Below are positions 26,266-36,430 of a stretch of 64,000 bases of DNA, piece by piece (positions within the stretch are counted from its first letter, which is position 1; every line of letters begins with the position of its first letter). The notes beneath the pieces were generated by a model that was not told the origin of the DNA, searched no databases, and was given only the letters and a program-made list of their open reading frames with translations. Origin of the DNA: Thermasporomyces sp036564245 (GTDB lineage: Bacteria; Actinomycetota; Actinomycetes; Propionibacteriales; Actinopolymorphaceae); the NCBI GenBank assembly GCA_036564245.1, contig DATCKU010000096.1:124001-188000 (forward strand), given 5' to 3'. Both the position numbers and the translations under genes were made by a program.

Positions 26266-26444
26266 CACGGTGCATGTTCCCGAACGCGATCCCCTGAACG
26301 GTTATCGCGACAATCATCCGGTCTGCTCAAAACGCCCACCTGCGTAGGAATCGTGCCGTGTTGTCGGGGCGGAAAGGCCTTGCCGAAGGGGGCCTGTTGG
26401 TTTCGCCCCTGTCGAGATGACCGCTTGTCGGCAACACTGGAGAC

Positions 26445-27014
26445 GTGCACGAGCTCGGATGGCAACCCGCGGGCGTCGGCATATTCGTACCAGGCCGGCG
26501 TGACGACGCCCTCGTGGCCGAGGTGCGCGACATCGTCTCGCGGCTCGACGGGTTGCAGGATCCGGTGGTCAGGCGATGCTCGCCGATGACCTCCCTGGCC
26601 CTGCTCGACGCCGACCCGATCGAGGTGGTGGTCGACGGCTCGGCCTTCGAACGTCCCTACACCGACGAGAAGGTGGCCTACGAGCTGGGTGACCGGCTCC
26701 GCGACCTCCTTCTCGCACTCGCCGTGGCGCTGCGCCCGCTGTACGCGTCGATCGTCCTCGAAGCGCCGTTCCTTTCACCGAAGGATCTGCTCGTGACGCC
26801 CGAACCCGATCTGTTCCTCGACGCGTGGTTCGACATCTCGCGACTGAATGTCGGAATCGCCCAGGCCTATGCCGGGGCACACGTCGAGCAGGTCGGGGGC
26901 GGCCTCTACGTGTCGACGCGGGCTCCGTTCAACCCGGAGCGATTCGACGAGCCGCTCTCCAGCAGTCTGGAACGTGCTCGGCGCGCCATGGCCCAGGTGG
27001 TGGCGCACGGCTGA
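26445..27014 (+). CDS. hypothetical protein
   Basis: A 189-residue soluble protein that I do not recognise. It has no signal peptide or membrane span. It is rich in Leu, Asp and Arg, with a mixed alpha/beta pattern (VVDGSAFERPYTDEKVAYEL in the middle, then a hydrophobic stretch LLLALAVALRPLYASIVLEAP). Codon composition is like its neighbours and it lies in a conserved-looking housekeeping stretch just before coaE, so it is probably a real gene. The GTG start has GGAG only 2 nt upstream. Function cannot be assigned. Confidence 0.65.
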   Translation: MHELGWQPAGVGIFVPGRRDDALVAEVRDIVSRLDGLQDPVVRRCSPMTSLALLDADPIEVVVDGSAFERPYTDEKVAYELGDRLRDLLLALAVALRPLYASIVLEAPFLSPKDLLVTPEPDLFLDAWFDISRLNVGIAQAYAGAHVEQVGGGLYVSTRAPFNPERFDEPLSSSLERARRAMAQVVAHG

Positions 27015-27085
27015 GTGGCCGGTCACGCCGCGCGGGCTCGTGGCGTCGGGTCTCGGGGCGTCAGCGCGCTCGGTCTGGTGTCCGA

Positions 27086-27091
27086 TAGTGT
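27086..27091 (+). promoter_or_regulatory. -10 element of leaderless coaE promoter
   Basis: TAGTGT is followed by exactly 7 nt and the ATG of coaE; this decides the start over in-frame upstream codons. Confidence 0.5.
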
Positions 27092-27098
27092 CCGCGGC

Positions 27099-27743
27099 AT
27101 GCTGCGGGTAGGTCTCACCGGGGGAATCGGGTCGGGCAAGAGCGAGGTCGCGCGACGCCTGGCCGCGTTGGGGGCGGTCGTGATCGACGCCGACCAGCTC
27201 GCCCGTGAAGTCGTGCAGATCGGTTCCGACGGCCTGGCCGAGGTCGTCGCGGAGTTCGGTACGGATGTGCTGCAGGCCGACGGCTCGCTCGATCGGGCTG
27301 CGCTGGGCCGGATCGTGTTCTCCGACGAGGACGCGAGACGCCGACTGGAGAAGATCATCCATCCTCGGGTGCGAACCCGGGCTGCCGAGATCGAGTCCGC
27401 CGTCGCCCAGCAGGCCGCAAAGACCGGCGACCATCCCGTCGTGGTCCACGTGATCCCGTTGCTGGTCGAGACCGGGCAGGCCGGACGGTTCGACGTCGTG
27501 ATCGTCGTCGACACGCCTGAGGACGTGCAGATCGAACGGCTGCGGCGGACCCGTGGCATGAGCGAGGAGGAGGCACGGGCGCGAATCGACGCCCAGGCCA
27601 GCCGTGAGGAGCGGCTGCGAGCCGCGGACATCGTCCTTGACAACTCCGGTGAGCTACCTGCGCTCGACACACAGGTCGAGCAGGCGTGGCAACGGTTGAC
27701 GACGCTCGCGGCCGAGGACCGCGACCGCCCACGGCAGACCTGA
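27099..27743 (+). CDS. coaE: dephospho-CoA kinase
   Basis: The last enzyme of coenzyme A synthesis, which phosphorylates the 3'-OH of dephospho-CoA with ATP. In its 214 residues the P-loop is GLTGGIGSGKSEVARRL at the N-terminus, the substrate-binding DADQLAREVV follows, then IIHPRVR and the lid region RLRRTRGMSEEEARARIDAQ. No C-terminal UPF0157 (GrpB-like) domain is fused here, unlike in mycobacteria. The position between rpsA and uvrB is the usual actinobacterial arrangement. Confidence 0.96.
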   Translation: MLRVGLTGGIGSGKSEVARRLAALGAVVIDADQLAREVVQIGSDGLAEVVAEFGTDVLQADGSLDRAALGRIVFSDEDARRRLEKIIHPRVRTRAAEIESAVAQQAAKTGDHPVVVHVIPLLVETGQAGRFDVVIVVDTPEDVQIERLRRTRGMSEEEARARIDAQASREERLRAADIVLDNSGELPALDTQVEQAWQRLTTLAAEDRDRPRQT

Positions 27744-27837
27744 CGACGAACCAGCGGCAGCGCAGGGCGGGAGCGGCGCCACCGCTCGCCGGTCGGGGTC
27801 TCGCGTCCTGCCGGCGGAGTTTGTCGGTGAGGCGGGC

Positions 27838-27843
27838 TACGGT
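27838..27843 (+). promoter_or_regulatory. -10 element of the uvrB promoter
   Basis: TACGGT lies 6 nt before the ATG of uvrB with no ribosome site. No LexA-type box was seen in the 106-bp gap before uvrB. Confidence 0.4.
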
Positions 27844-27849
27844 GGCATC

Positions 27850-29961
<2,112 letters not shown>

Positions 29962-30078
29962 GGCAGTGGGAGGCTGACGACGGTCCCGACGCTCCCGGGA
30001 CGGCGGTTCCTGTAAAAGCCGGCCGGTGACGGTCGAGGCCGGGCACGGAGCCGATCATGTCGGCAAGATGGAACTGCC

Positions 30079-32211
30079 ATGACGTCTGTGCTTCCGGTTG
30101 CCGGATACCTCGGCGGTCTTCAGGAGGATGCCGCCGCCTCCCCACTTCCGGACGGACGATGGCTCGTCGGCTCGGCGATCGGGGATGGAATCGCCTACAC
30201 GGTGACACCGGGAACCCTCGACCCGGCGTGGTTTCTCACCGCCGACTTCCTGCTCGATGGGGTCGAGCTCGCCGTCTTCCGCCTTGCCTTCCACACGAGA
30301 CCGCGAGGCTCGGCGACCGAGAAGGACAGGGGACCGCAGGAGGTAGAGCGAGCGCAGACAGGGGAGGCACGGTCGGAACGGACGTGGATCGTGAGTTTCG
30401 GGCTGCTCAACCAGTGTTCGGCACGGTTGCGCCTGCCCTTGTCGGCGTCCGACCAGAGCCGGTGGTACCTCGGCAGGGAGGGCGGCCTCCTGAAGCCGCT
30501 GAGTTGGGGCGACCCGATCGACCTGGCCGACGTGGACCGGATCGAGCTGACCGTCTATCGAAAGGGCCCGTGTCCTGTGCGGTGGTGCATGACACCGCTC
30601 ACCGTTTCCCACGTCGAGCCGGCGCGGCTCGCCCGACCGCTTCTGCCGGACGGACCACTGCTGGACGAGCTCGGCCAGTCGAGACAACGCACGTGGGCGA
30701 CCAAGGCCCGGAGTGTGGTCGAGGTGAGCCGGAGCCTGCGCCAGCAGGCGGCGTCCGCGGCCGACGCGACGTGGCCGGAGGGCTTTTCCCGCTGGGGCGG
30801 GTGGGAGGCTCGTGACCTGGGCGGCAGTGGCTTCTTCCGCACCACGCATGACGGGCGCAGGTGGTGGCTCGTCGACCCCGATGGTCATCCGTTCTGGTCG
30901 AGTGGACCCAACTGCGTCCAGCCGATCGTGGACTCCGCTTGCCGGACGTTGGAGAGCGCCCTCGAGTGGGTTCCTCGGCCGGACGGTCCGTACGCGGACG
31001 CGATCTGGCCCGACGAGGACGTCGGTGAAGGTTCCGGCTCCGATGCCGAAGGCGGCCGGCGAGCCTCCCAGAGTTCTCGACGCAGGCGCCGGATGGTCGT
31101 CAACTACCTCGCCGCGAACCTCATCCGCGCATTCGGGCCTGCTCACTGGAAGGACACGTGGGCGGTGCTGGCGCGCTCGGTGTTACGCCGAGCCGGATTC
31201 AACACGGTGGCGAACTGGTCGGACTGGGAGATGGCCCGGGACGCTGGCTTTCCGTACGTGCGGCCGCTGCATCCGGAATTTCGCCGGACGCCGTGCGTCT
31301 ACCGCGACTTCCCGGACGTCTTCCATCCGGAGTTCGTCACCGAGGCTGCGCAGTTCGCCGAGCAGCTGCGCGTGACGGCGCAGGACCCGGCGATGGTCGG
31401 CTACTTCCTCATGAACGAGCCGACGTGGGGCTTCGCCGCTGAGCTTCCGGCCGCCGGCATGGTGCGGACGGCGACGGATTCGTACACAAGGCGAGAGCTC
31501 GTCCGTTGGCTCACGGACAAGTACGGCGACGACGCGACGCTAGCCGCCGCCTGGGGATGCAAGGTCAGCTTGACGGCGCTACGCGATATCCCGCTCACGG
31601 CGCAGCTCACACCGGCCGCGGAGGCCGACCTCGCAGAGTTCTCCACGTCGATGGTCACCACGCTCTTCGACACGTTGAGCGAGGCCTGCCGAACGGTGGA
31701 TCCGCACCACCTCAACCTCGGGGCGCGGTACTACACCGTGCCGCCGGATTGGGCGCTGCCCGGCATGACGTCGTTCGACGTGTTCAGCATCAACTGCTAT
31801 CGCGAGCGTGTGCCGGCGGCCGAGCTGGCGGCGGTGAGCGACCGGCTCGGGCGTCCGGTCATCATCGGGGAGTGGCACTTCGGCGCGCTCGACGCGGGAC
31901 TACCGGCCAGCGGCATCGGTCACGTACCGGACCAGCATGCACGAGGTCAGGCGTTTCGCGTCTACCTGGAAGACGCCGCAGCACAGCCATGGTGTGTGGG
32001 CGCCCACTACTTCACCCTGTACGACCAGTCAGCGCTCGGCAGGTTCGACGGCGAGAACTACAACATCGGGTTCGTCGACGTGTGCCATCGCGCCTACGAA
32101 CCGCTCATGGCCGCGGCGCGGGCGAGCCACAGTCGGCTCTACCAGGTGGCGAGTGGCCACGAGGCACCGTTCGACGAGAGGCCGGAATACCTGCCCAGGC
32201 TGTTCTTGTGA
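30079..32211 (+). CDS. glycoside hydrolase, clan GH-A (beta-agarase/GH50-like)
   Basis: A 710-residue protein with a beta-sandwich-like N-terminal half (about residues 1-240) and a TIM-barrel catalytic half. The catalytic part has GFNTVANWSDWEM and PYVRPLHPEF, phrases typical of GH50-like agarases, then MNEPTWGF with the presumed acid/base Glu447 and VIIGEWHFG with the presumed nucleophile Glu598. It ends near YFTLYDQSALGRFDGENYNIGF. There is no signal peptide, so it would act inside the cell on imported oligosaccharides. A low-complexity Ser/Arg/Gly-rich insertion occurs around residues 313-338. The substrate is uncertain, since agar itself is unlikely for a soil lineage. It stands alone; a gene of unknown function is convergent 3 bp away. 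Confidence 0.75.
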   Translation: MTSVLPVAGYLGGLQEDAAASPLPDGRWLVGSAIGDGIAYTVTPGTLDPAWFLTADFLLDGVELAVFRLAFHTRPRGSATEKDRGPQEVERAQTGEARSERTWIVSFGLLNQCSARLRLPLSASDQSRWYLGREGGLLKPLSWGDPIDLADVDRIELTVYRKGPCPVRWCMTPLTVSHVEPARLARPLLPDGPLLDELGQSRQRTWATKARSVVEVSRSLRQQAASAADATWPEGFSRWGGWEARDLGGSGFFRTTHDGRRWWLVDPDGHPFWSSGPNCVQPIVDSACRTLESALEWVPRPDGPYADAIWPDEDVGEGSGSDAEGGRRASQSSRRRRRMVVNYLAANLIRAFGPAHWKDTWAVLARSVLRRAGFNTVANWSDWEMARDAGFPYVRPLHPEFRRTPCVYRDFPDVFHPEFVTEAAQFAEQLRVTAQDPAMVGYFLMNEPTWGFAAELPAAGMVRTATDSYTRRELVRWLTDKYGDDATLAAAWGCKVSLTALRDIPLTAQLTPAAEADLAEFSTSMVTTLFDTLSEACRTVDPHHLNLGARYYTVPPDWALPGMTSFDVFSINCYRERVPAAELAAVSDRLGRPVIIGEWHFGALDAGLPASGIGHVPDQHARGQAFRVYLEDAAAQPWCVGAHYFTLYDQSALGRFDGENYNIGFVDVCHRAYEPLMAAARASHSRLYQVASGHEAPFDERPEYLPRLFL

Positions 32212-32214
32212 TGG

Positions 32215-32691
32215 TCAGGTGGATGAGCACTTGCGGAGGGACTTCGCGGGATACCAGTTGACGGCGCCTGTGGCGTCCAAGCTCGCCCTGCCGTACCACC
32301 CGTCGGTCTCACGTACCCACCAGTCCAGATGCGCAGGCCACCACCGCCCGTCGACGAGTACGAGGACCGGTGTCGCCGGGTCGACCCGGCGCGAGATCAC
32401 GCCAGAAGGCGGGGATGCAGTGGCAGGCTGGTTGGAGGGTGCCTCCCGCCTGCCCGGGTTCGGGTGAGGAGCGGTTGCTCGGCGGTTGTCGACCTTCTTC
32501 TCGCTGGGGGTCGCCCGTTGGCTCGGAGCCGGCTGCGGGCGGGACGGCGTACGGTGGGCGGCGTTCATCGTGGCGGCGAGCTGCGTGGCTTCGGACTCGC
32601 TGAGATCCTGCCTGCTGTGCCACCCGTTGACCGCGGCGTCCCACACGCCGTAGCCGCGGCCGGTCTTGCGGACCGCGAACCGATCGATCAT
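32215..32691 (-). CDS. hypothetical two-module protein, possibly SOS-regulated
   Basis: A 158-residue protein of unknown function built from two small conserved-looking modules joined by a Pro/Ser/Arg-rich linker (about residues 48-100). The N-terminal module (RFAVRKTGRGYGVWDAAVNGW...LSESEATQLAATMN) looks like a short beta-hairpin plus helix. The C-terminal one is Trp-rich (VDGRWWPAHLDWWVRETDGWYGR...WYPAKSLR) and resembles small SH3-like or Tudor-like barrels. GGAGG lies 7 nt before ATG 32691. A LexA-type palindrome sits 37 bp upstream, so the gene may answer to DNA damage. It is convergent with the glycoside hydrolase. Confidence 0.75.
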   Translation of the reverse strand: MIDRFAVRKTGRGYGVWDAAVNGWHSRQDLSESEATQLAATMNAAHRTPSRPQPAPSQRATPSEKKVDNRRATAPHPNPGRREAPSNQPATASPPSGVISRRVDPATPVLVLVDGRWWPAHLDWWVRETDGWYGRASLDATGAVNWYPAKSLRKCSST

Positions 32692-32727
32692 CTCCCGTCC
32701 TCCGATCGAACCTTGGGCAGGGGCTGA

Positions 32728-32743
32728 TCGAATTTACGTTCGA
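32728..32743 (-). promoter_or_regulatory. LexA/SOS-box candidate
   Basis: TCGAATTTACGTTCGA matches the actinobacterial SOS box TCGAAC-N4-GTTCGA at 11 of 12 defined positions. On the minus strand TATTAT (32744-32749), a possible -10, lies directly upstream, so a repressor bound here would cover the transcription start of the 158-residue gene. The rest of the gap up to 32866 shows no gene. Confidence 0.55.
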
Positions 32744-32866
32744 ATAATACCTGGACGGGATGGAGATCTTGTCAGTCTGGGTGGGTTGTACGCCGGGCAG
32801 GCGAGATCGACGAGCGGACGTGCAGCCCGCATGTCGTCGAGGAGGGACGCCGAGGCGGCGCGGCCG

Positions 32867-33253
32867 TCACCGACGGTCGTACTTGTCGGGAATGACCAGG
32901 CTGAGGACGAAGCTCACGATCGAGACGATCAACGCACCGAAGAATCCTGGCCAGAATCCGTCGATGGCGAACTTCAGGCCGAGCTCACTGGCGAGGAACC
33001 CTGCCAACAAGAACAGCAGAGCGTTGACGACGAGCGCGATGAGCCCCAGCGTGAGGATGTAGAAACCGCAACCGATCACCTTGACGATCGGTTTCACCAC
33101 GGCGTTGACCAGTCCGAAGATCGCAGCCACTCCGAGGAGTGTGCCGACCTTGCCGGCCGTCGAGCTGGCACTGAGCGTGATTCCTGGTACCAGCAGCGTG
33201 GCGACGAACAGTGCGAAGGCGTTGACGATGAGTCGTACGACGATGCTGGGCAC
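32867..33253 (-). CDS. phage holin family protein (membrane protein, YvlD-like)
   Basis: A 128-residue integral membrane protein of the COG1950/YvlD group, often labelled mycobacteriophage holin family. It has four hydrophobic helices (VRLIVNAFALFVATLLVPGI, TLLGVAAIFGLVNAVVKPI, LTLGLIALVVNALLFLLAGF and FFGALIVSIVSFVLSLVI) and a short basic tail. Chromosomal copies are common in actinobacteria and there is no phage around it; the role is unknown. GTG 33253 was chosen because AAGGA precedes it and the helices begin directly after; longer upstream frames have no conserved content. Confidence 0.88.
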   Translation of the reverse strand: MPSIVVRLIVNAFALFVATLLVPGITLSASSTAGKVGTLLGVAAIFGLVNAVVKPIVKVIGCGFYILTLGLIALVVNALLFLLAGFLASELGLKFAIDGFWPGFFGALIVSIVSFVLSLVIPDKYDRR

Positions 33254-33393
33254 GCCGGTGATCCTTCCATGCTGGCGCGAGCATCGGTAGGGGTGCAGCC
33301 CTAGACTTATGCGGTTACTCCAAATTTCTCGCGCTGCATGGCGCGGTTCGGCCGCCAACCGGGGACGCTGCCTTGACGAATCTGGAGCAGACG

Positions 33394-35826
33394 ATGCCAG
33401 GTCGGTCTGGACGTCAGCCGACCGAATCACCGCAGACCATGCCGCCAGCCGACGACACAGAGAGATCCTCTCATCACGCTGTGGTTGCGACACCAGCCGC
33501 GATCGAGCGGGCAGAAATCGAAGCCGAGCAGGCGTACGTCGACAAGGTGTACGACCAGCTGGCACGAATGGCCGACCGTGCCGCCGAGGTCGGACGCGAC
33601 GGTCACCAGCGAGGCATGCTCGGCTACACCGGTGAGCTGAAGGAAGACGACCTGCGCAGCCTCTTCGAGCGTGACGTCATGGTCGACCACGCGGCCCGCA
33701 GGCTCGCGGTGATCGATGCGCAGCGGGAAGGGCTCGTCTTCGGACGGCTGGATCAGCGTGGTGGCGAGGTCCGCTACATCGGCCGGATCGGGGTACGCGA
33801 CGACGACTTGGAACCACTCGTCATCGACTGGCGGGCACCAGCGGCCGCGGTCTTCTACCAGGCCACGGCCGCGGATCCGAAAGGTGTGGTGCGCCGCAGG
33901 GTCTTGCGATGCCGCGGCCAGAAGGTCGTCTCGATCGAAGACGATCTTCTCGATGCGGAGGCTGCGCCTCCCGACTTGCCGGTCGTGGGTGAGGGAGCCT
34001 TGCTCGCGGCACTCACCACTGCGCGCGGCCACCAGATGCGCGACATCGTGGCGACCATCCAGCGGGAGCAGGACGAGATCATCCGGTCACCGTCGAACGG
34101 CGTGACGCTCATCAGCGGTGGGCCGGGGACCGGCAAGACCGTCGTGGCCCTGCACCGTGCGGCGTACCTGCTCTACACGGAACGCCGGCGCATGGCGGCA
34201 GGAGGGGTGCTCGTCGTGGGTCCGACGCCGGTGTTCATGAACTACATCGAGCGGGTGCTTCCCTCGCTCGGCGAGCACGAGGCGACGCTTCGTTCGTTGG
34301 GCGAGGTCGTGGACGGTGTCGTCGCCACCAGGACCGACCCGTTCGACGTCGCGGTGGTCAAGGGCTCGCTGCGCATGCAGACGCTGCTCGCCCGCGCCGT
34401 ACGGGCACCCATGCCGGGCGAGCCGGACAAGCTCCGCCTCTGGGCGGCGGGTCGGGTTCTCCGCCTGGATGCCGACGAGCTCGCGCGAATCCGTCGTGCC
34501 GTGCTCCGCCATGGCGCTGTCCGCCGTAACCGAGCACGTGGCGATGCCGTGCGCGCACTGCTTGCAGTCTTGTGGCAGAAGGAGTTCGGCGAGGACGGTG
34601 ACGAGCGGAGCCGGGCGGCGTGGTTCGCGGAGGTAGCCGAGCAGGAAGCGTTCGTCCGGTTCGTCGACGCCTGGTGGCCAGTGCTGACACCGGCACAGGT
34701 GCTGCGTCAGCTCGCCGATCCCGAGTTCCTCGCGCAGGTGGGCTACGGTCTGCTCAGTCGTGACGAGATCGAGCTGCTGGCACGCTCGTGGGCTGGGCTG
34801 CGTGCGGTACCGGCCCACGGTGACCGGCGGGATTCGTACGACCCCACCGTCGACCCGCTCGAGGTGCCGTCACGTGAGCTCTATACCGTCGAGGACATCC
34901 CGCTGCTCGACGAGCTTCATGCACTGCTCGGCGAGCCCAGGCTCGGCCGGTCGCTGCAGGACGCGGACGACGAGGACGACGATCCGTTCGACCTCGTTCC
35001 AGGGCTCGGCCCGGACGGTCGCCACGAACCCAACGGCGACGTCCGGTACGCCTGGCCCAGCCAGTACCACGGATACGCGCACGTCCTCGTCGACGAGGCG
35101 CAGGACCTCTCGCCCATGCAGTGGCGGATGCTGGGGCGTCGTGGTCGCAAGGCAAGCTGGACCATCGTGGGTGACCCGGCACAGAGCTGGTGGCCGGATG
35201 TCGCAGAGGCCGAGGCGGCGCGCGATGCGGCGGTCGTGGGGCGGAGCGCGCGTGACGGGGAGCGAGCTGCCGGTGGTCAGCGGGCGGCGAGATCCCAGGT
35301 CCGACACTTCCGACTCACCACCAACTACCGGAACTCGCGTGAGATCTTCGAGGTCGCCGCGCAAGTGATCCGGGCACGAGGGCCTGCGACCGAGCTGGAG
35401 CTGCCGCGTGCGGTCCGAACCACCGGCCATCCTCCCGAGCACGTCGTCGTGGCCGCTGCGGAGATACCAGCCGTCGTGCGCAGCCATGTGCACTCGCTGC
35501 TGCACTCGGTCGGCGGCACGGTGGGCGTCATCGTGCCGGAGAGCGCCGAGGCAGAGGCCGCGGCCTGGCTGGTCGACCTGGGCGAAGACCACCAGGAGAT
35601 GGAGCGGGTCAGGGTGACGAGCGCGCGACGCAGCAAAGGGCTCGAGTTCGACGCCGTCGTGCTCGTCGAGCCGCACGCCATCGCGGCGGAAACCCCGACC
35701 GGCACACGTACGCTTTACGTCGCCCTTACCCGTGCGACGCAGCGGCTGGTTACGGTCTCAACGACACGGTTCGAGGAGCTCCTGGCGAAGGGGGACGTCT
35801 GTGGCGAACCCGGTCGAAACCCCTGA
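33394..35826 (+). CDS. HelD/HelR-like UvrD-family helicase
   Basis: An 810-residue superfamily 1 ATPase related to HelD/HelR, proteins that bind RNA polymerase and free it from stalled complexes or, for HelR, from rifamycins. The N-terminal helix pair (EIEAEQAYVDKVYDQLARM, about residues 35-75) corresponds to the arm that enters the polymerase secondary channel. The P-loop is SGGPGTGKTVVALHR (around residue 240). Motif II is VLVDEAQDLSPMQW (around 565), followed by GDPAQSWWP, LTTNYRNSREIFE and the C-terminal LYVALTRATQRL. ATG 33394 has GGAG 7 nt upstream. I see no rifamycin-associated palindrome before it. The end overlaps the next gene by 26 bp. Confidence 0.85.
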   Translation: MPGRSGRQPTESPQTMPPADDTERSSHHAVVATPAAIERAEIEAEQAYVDKVYDQLARMADRAAEVGRDGHQRGMLGYTGELKEDDLRSLFERDVMVDHAARRLAVIDAQREGLVFGRLDQRGGEVRYIGRIGVRDDDLEPLVIDWRAPAAAVFYQATAADPKGVVRRRVLRCRGQKVVSIEDDLLDAEAAPPDLPVVGEGALLAALTTARGHQMRDIVATIQREQDEIIRSPSNGVTLISGGPGTGKTVVALHRAAYLLYTERRRMAAGGVLVVGPTPVFMNYIERVLPSLGEHEATLRSLGEVVDGVVATRTDPFDVAVVKGSLRMQTLLARAVRAPMPGEPDKLRLWAAGRVLRLDADELARIRRAVLRHGAVRRNRARGDAVRALLAVLWQKEFGEDGDERSRAAWFAEVAEQEAFVRFVDAWWPVLTPAQVLRQLADPEFLAQVGYGLLSRDEIELLARSWAGLRAVPAHGDRRDSYDPTVDPLEVPSRELYTVEDIPLLDELHALLGEPRLGRSLQDADDEDDDPFDLVPGLGPDGRHEPNGDVRYAWPSQYHGYAHVLVDEAQDLSPMQWRMLGRRGRKASWTIVGDPAQSWWPDVAEAEAARDAAVVGRSARDGERAAGGQRAARSQVRHFRLTTNYRNSREIFEVAAQVIRARGPATELELPRAVRTTGHPPEHVVVAAAEIPAVVRSHVHSLLHSVGGTVGVIVPESAEAEAAAWLVDLGEDHQEMERVRVTSARRSKGLEFDAVVLVEPHAIAAETPTGTRTLYVALTRATQRLVTVSTTRFEELLAKGDVCGEPGRNP

Positions 35827-36430
35827 GGGCGTTCGAATCCTCACCCTGCCGAACGTCCTGAGCTTCGGCCGGCTTGCAGGGGTACCGCTGTTCCTCTGGT
35901 TGGTGCTCGGGCCGCAGGCGGATGGCTGGGCGATCGTCGTTTTGGGGCTGTCCGGCTTCTCCGACTGGCTCGACGGTCAGCTGGCCAGGCGGCTCGGCCA
36001 GGTGAGCAGTCTGGGGAAGCTGCTCGATCCCTTCGCCGACCGGCTCTACATCCTGGCCGTCCTTGTGGGCTTGGCGATCCGCGAGGTCATCCCGATCTGG
36101 TTGGCCGTCCTCATCCCGCTGCGCGACGTGCTGCTCGCAGGTCTCATCTTGCTGCTCCGGCGCCGTGGGCACGGCCCGCTGCCCGTGCACTTCCTCGGCA
36201 AGGCGGCGACGTTTTGTCTGCTGTACGCCTTTCCGCTGCTCTTCCTCGGTGACGGGGATGCGGCGTATGCCGTGGTCGCGAAGGTCGTGGGATGGGCTTT
36301 CGCTATCTGGGGCACGGGTCTTTACTGGTGGGCAGGCGTCCTCTACGGATTCCAGGCCTACGAGCTGCTGCGCGTGGATGGCACGCCGGGGAGGAGGGGG
36401 TTTGCGAGCCGTCGTCATGGCAGGCGGTGA
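35801..36430 (+). CDS. CDP-alcohol phosphatidyltransferase family protein
   Basis: A 209-residue membrane enzyme of phospholipid synthesis with about five transmembrane helices. The defining motif DG-x2-AR-x8-G-x3-D-x3-D is complete in DGQLARRLGQVSSLGKLLDPFADR (positions about 51-74; key residues Asp, Gly, Ala, Arg, Gly, Asp, Asp). The enzyme swaps CMP on a CDP-linked lipid for an alcohol such as inositol phosphate, glycerol phosphate or another lipid head group; which one is unclear. The GTG start lies inside the end of the helicase gene with GGGGGA 5 nt upstream. Its end overlaps the nucleotidyltransferase gene by 29 bp. Confidence 0.9.
   Translation: MANPVETPEGVRILTLPNVLSFGRLAGVPLFLWLVLGPQADGWAIVVLGLSGFSDWLDGQLARRLGQVSSLGKLLDPFADRLYILAVLVGLAIREVIPIWLAVLIPLRDVLLAGLILLLRRRGHGPLPVHFLGKAATFCLLYAFPLLFLGDGDAAYAVVAKVVGWAFAIWGTGLYWWAGVLYGFQAYELLRVDGTPGRRGFASRRHGRR

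Noticed and set aside
32867..33253. Reading the holin-family protein as evidence of a prophage
   Set aside because: YvlD/COG1950 proteins are common chromosomal membrane proteins and no phage gene is nearby.
33254..33393. Rifamycin-associated element before the HelR-like gene
   Set aside because: Only short dyads such as AGGGGTGCAGCCCT occur; they do not match the element as I know it.
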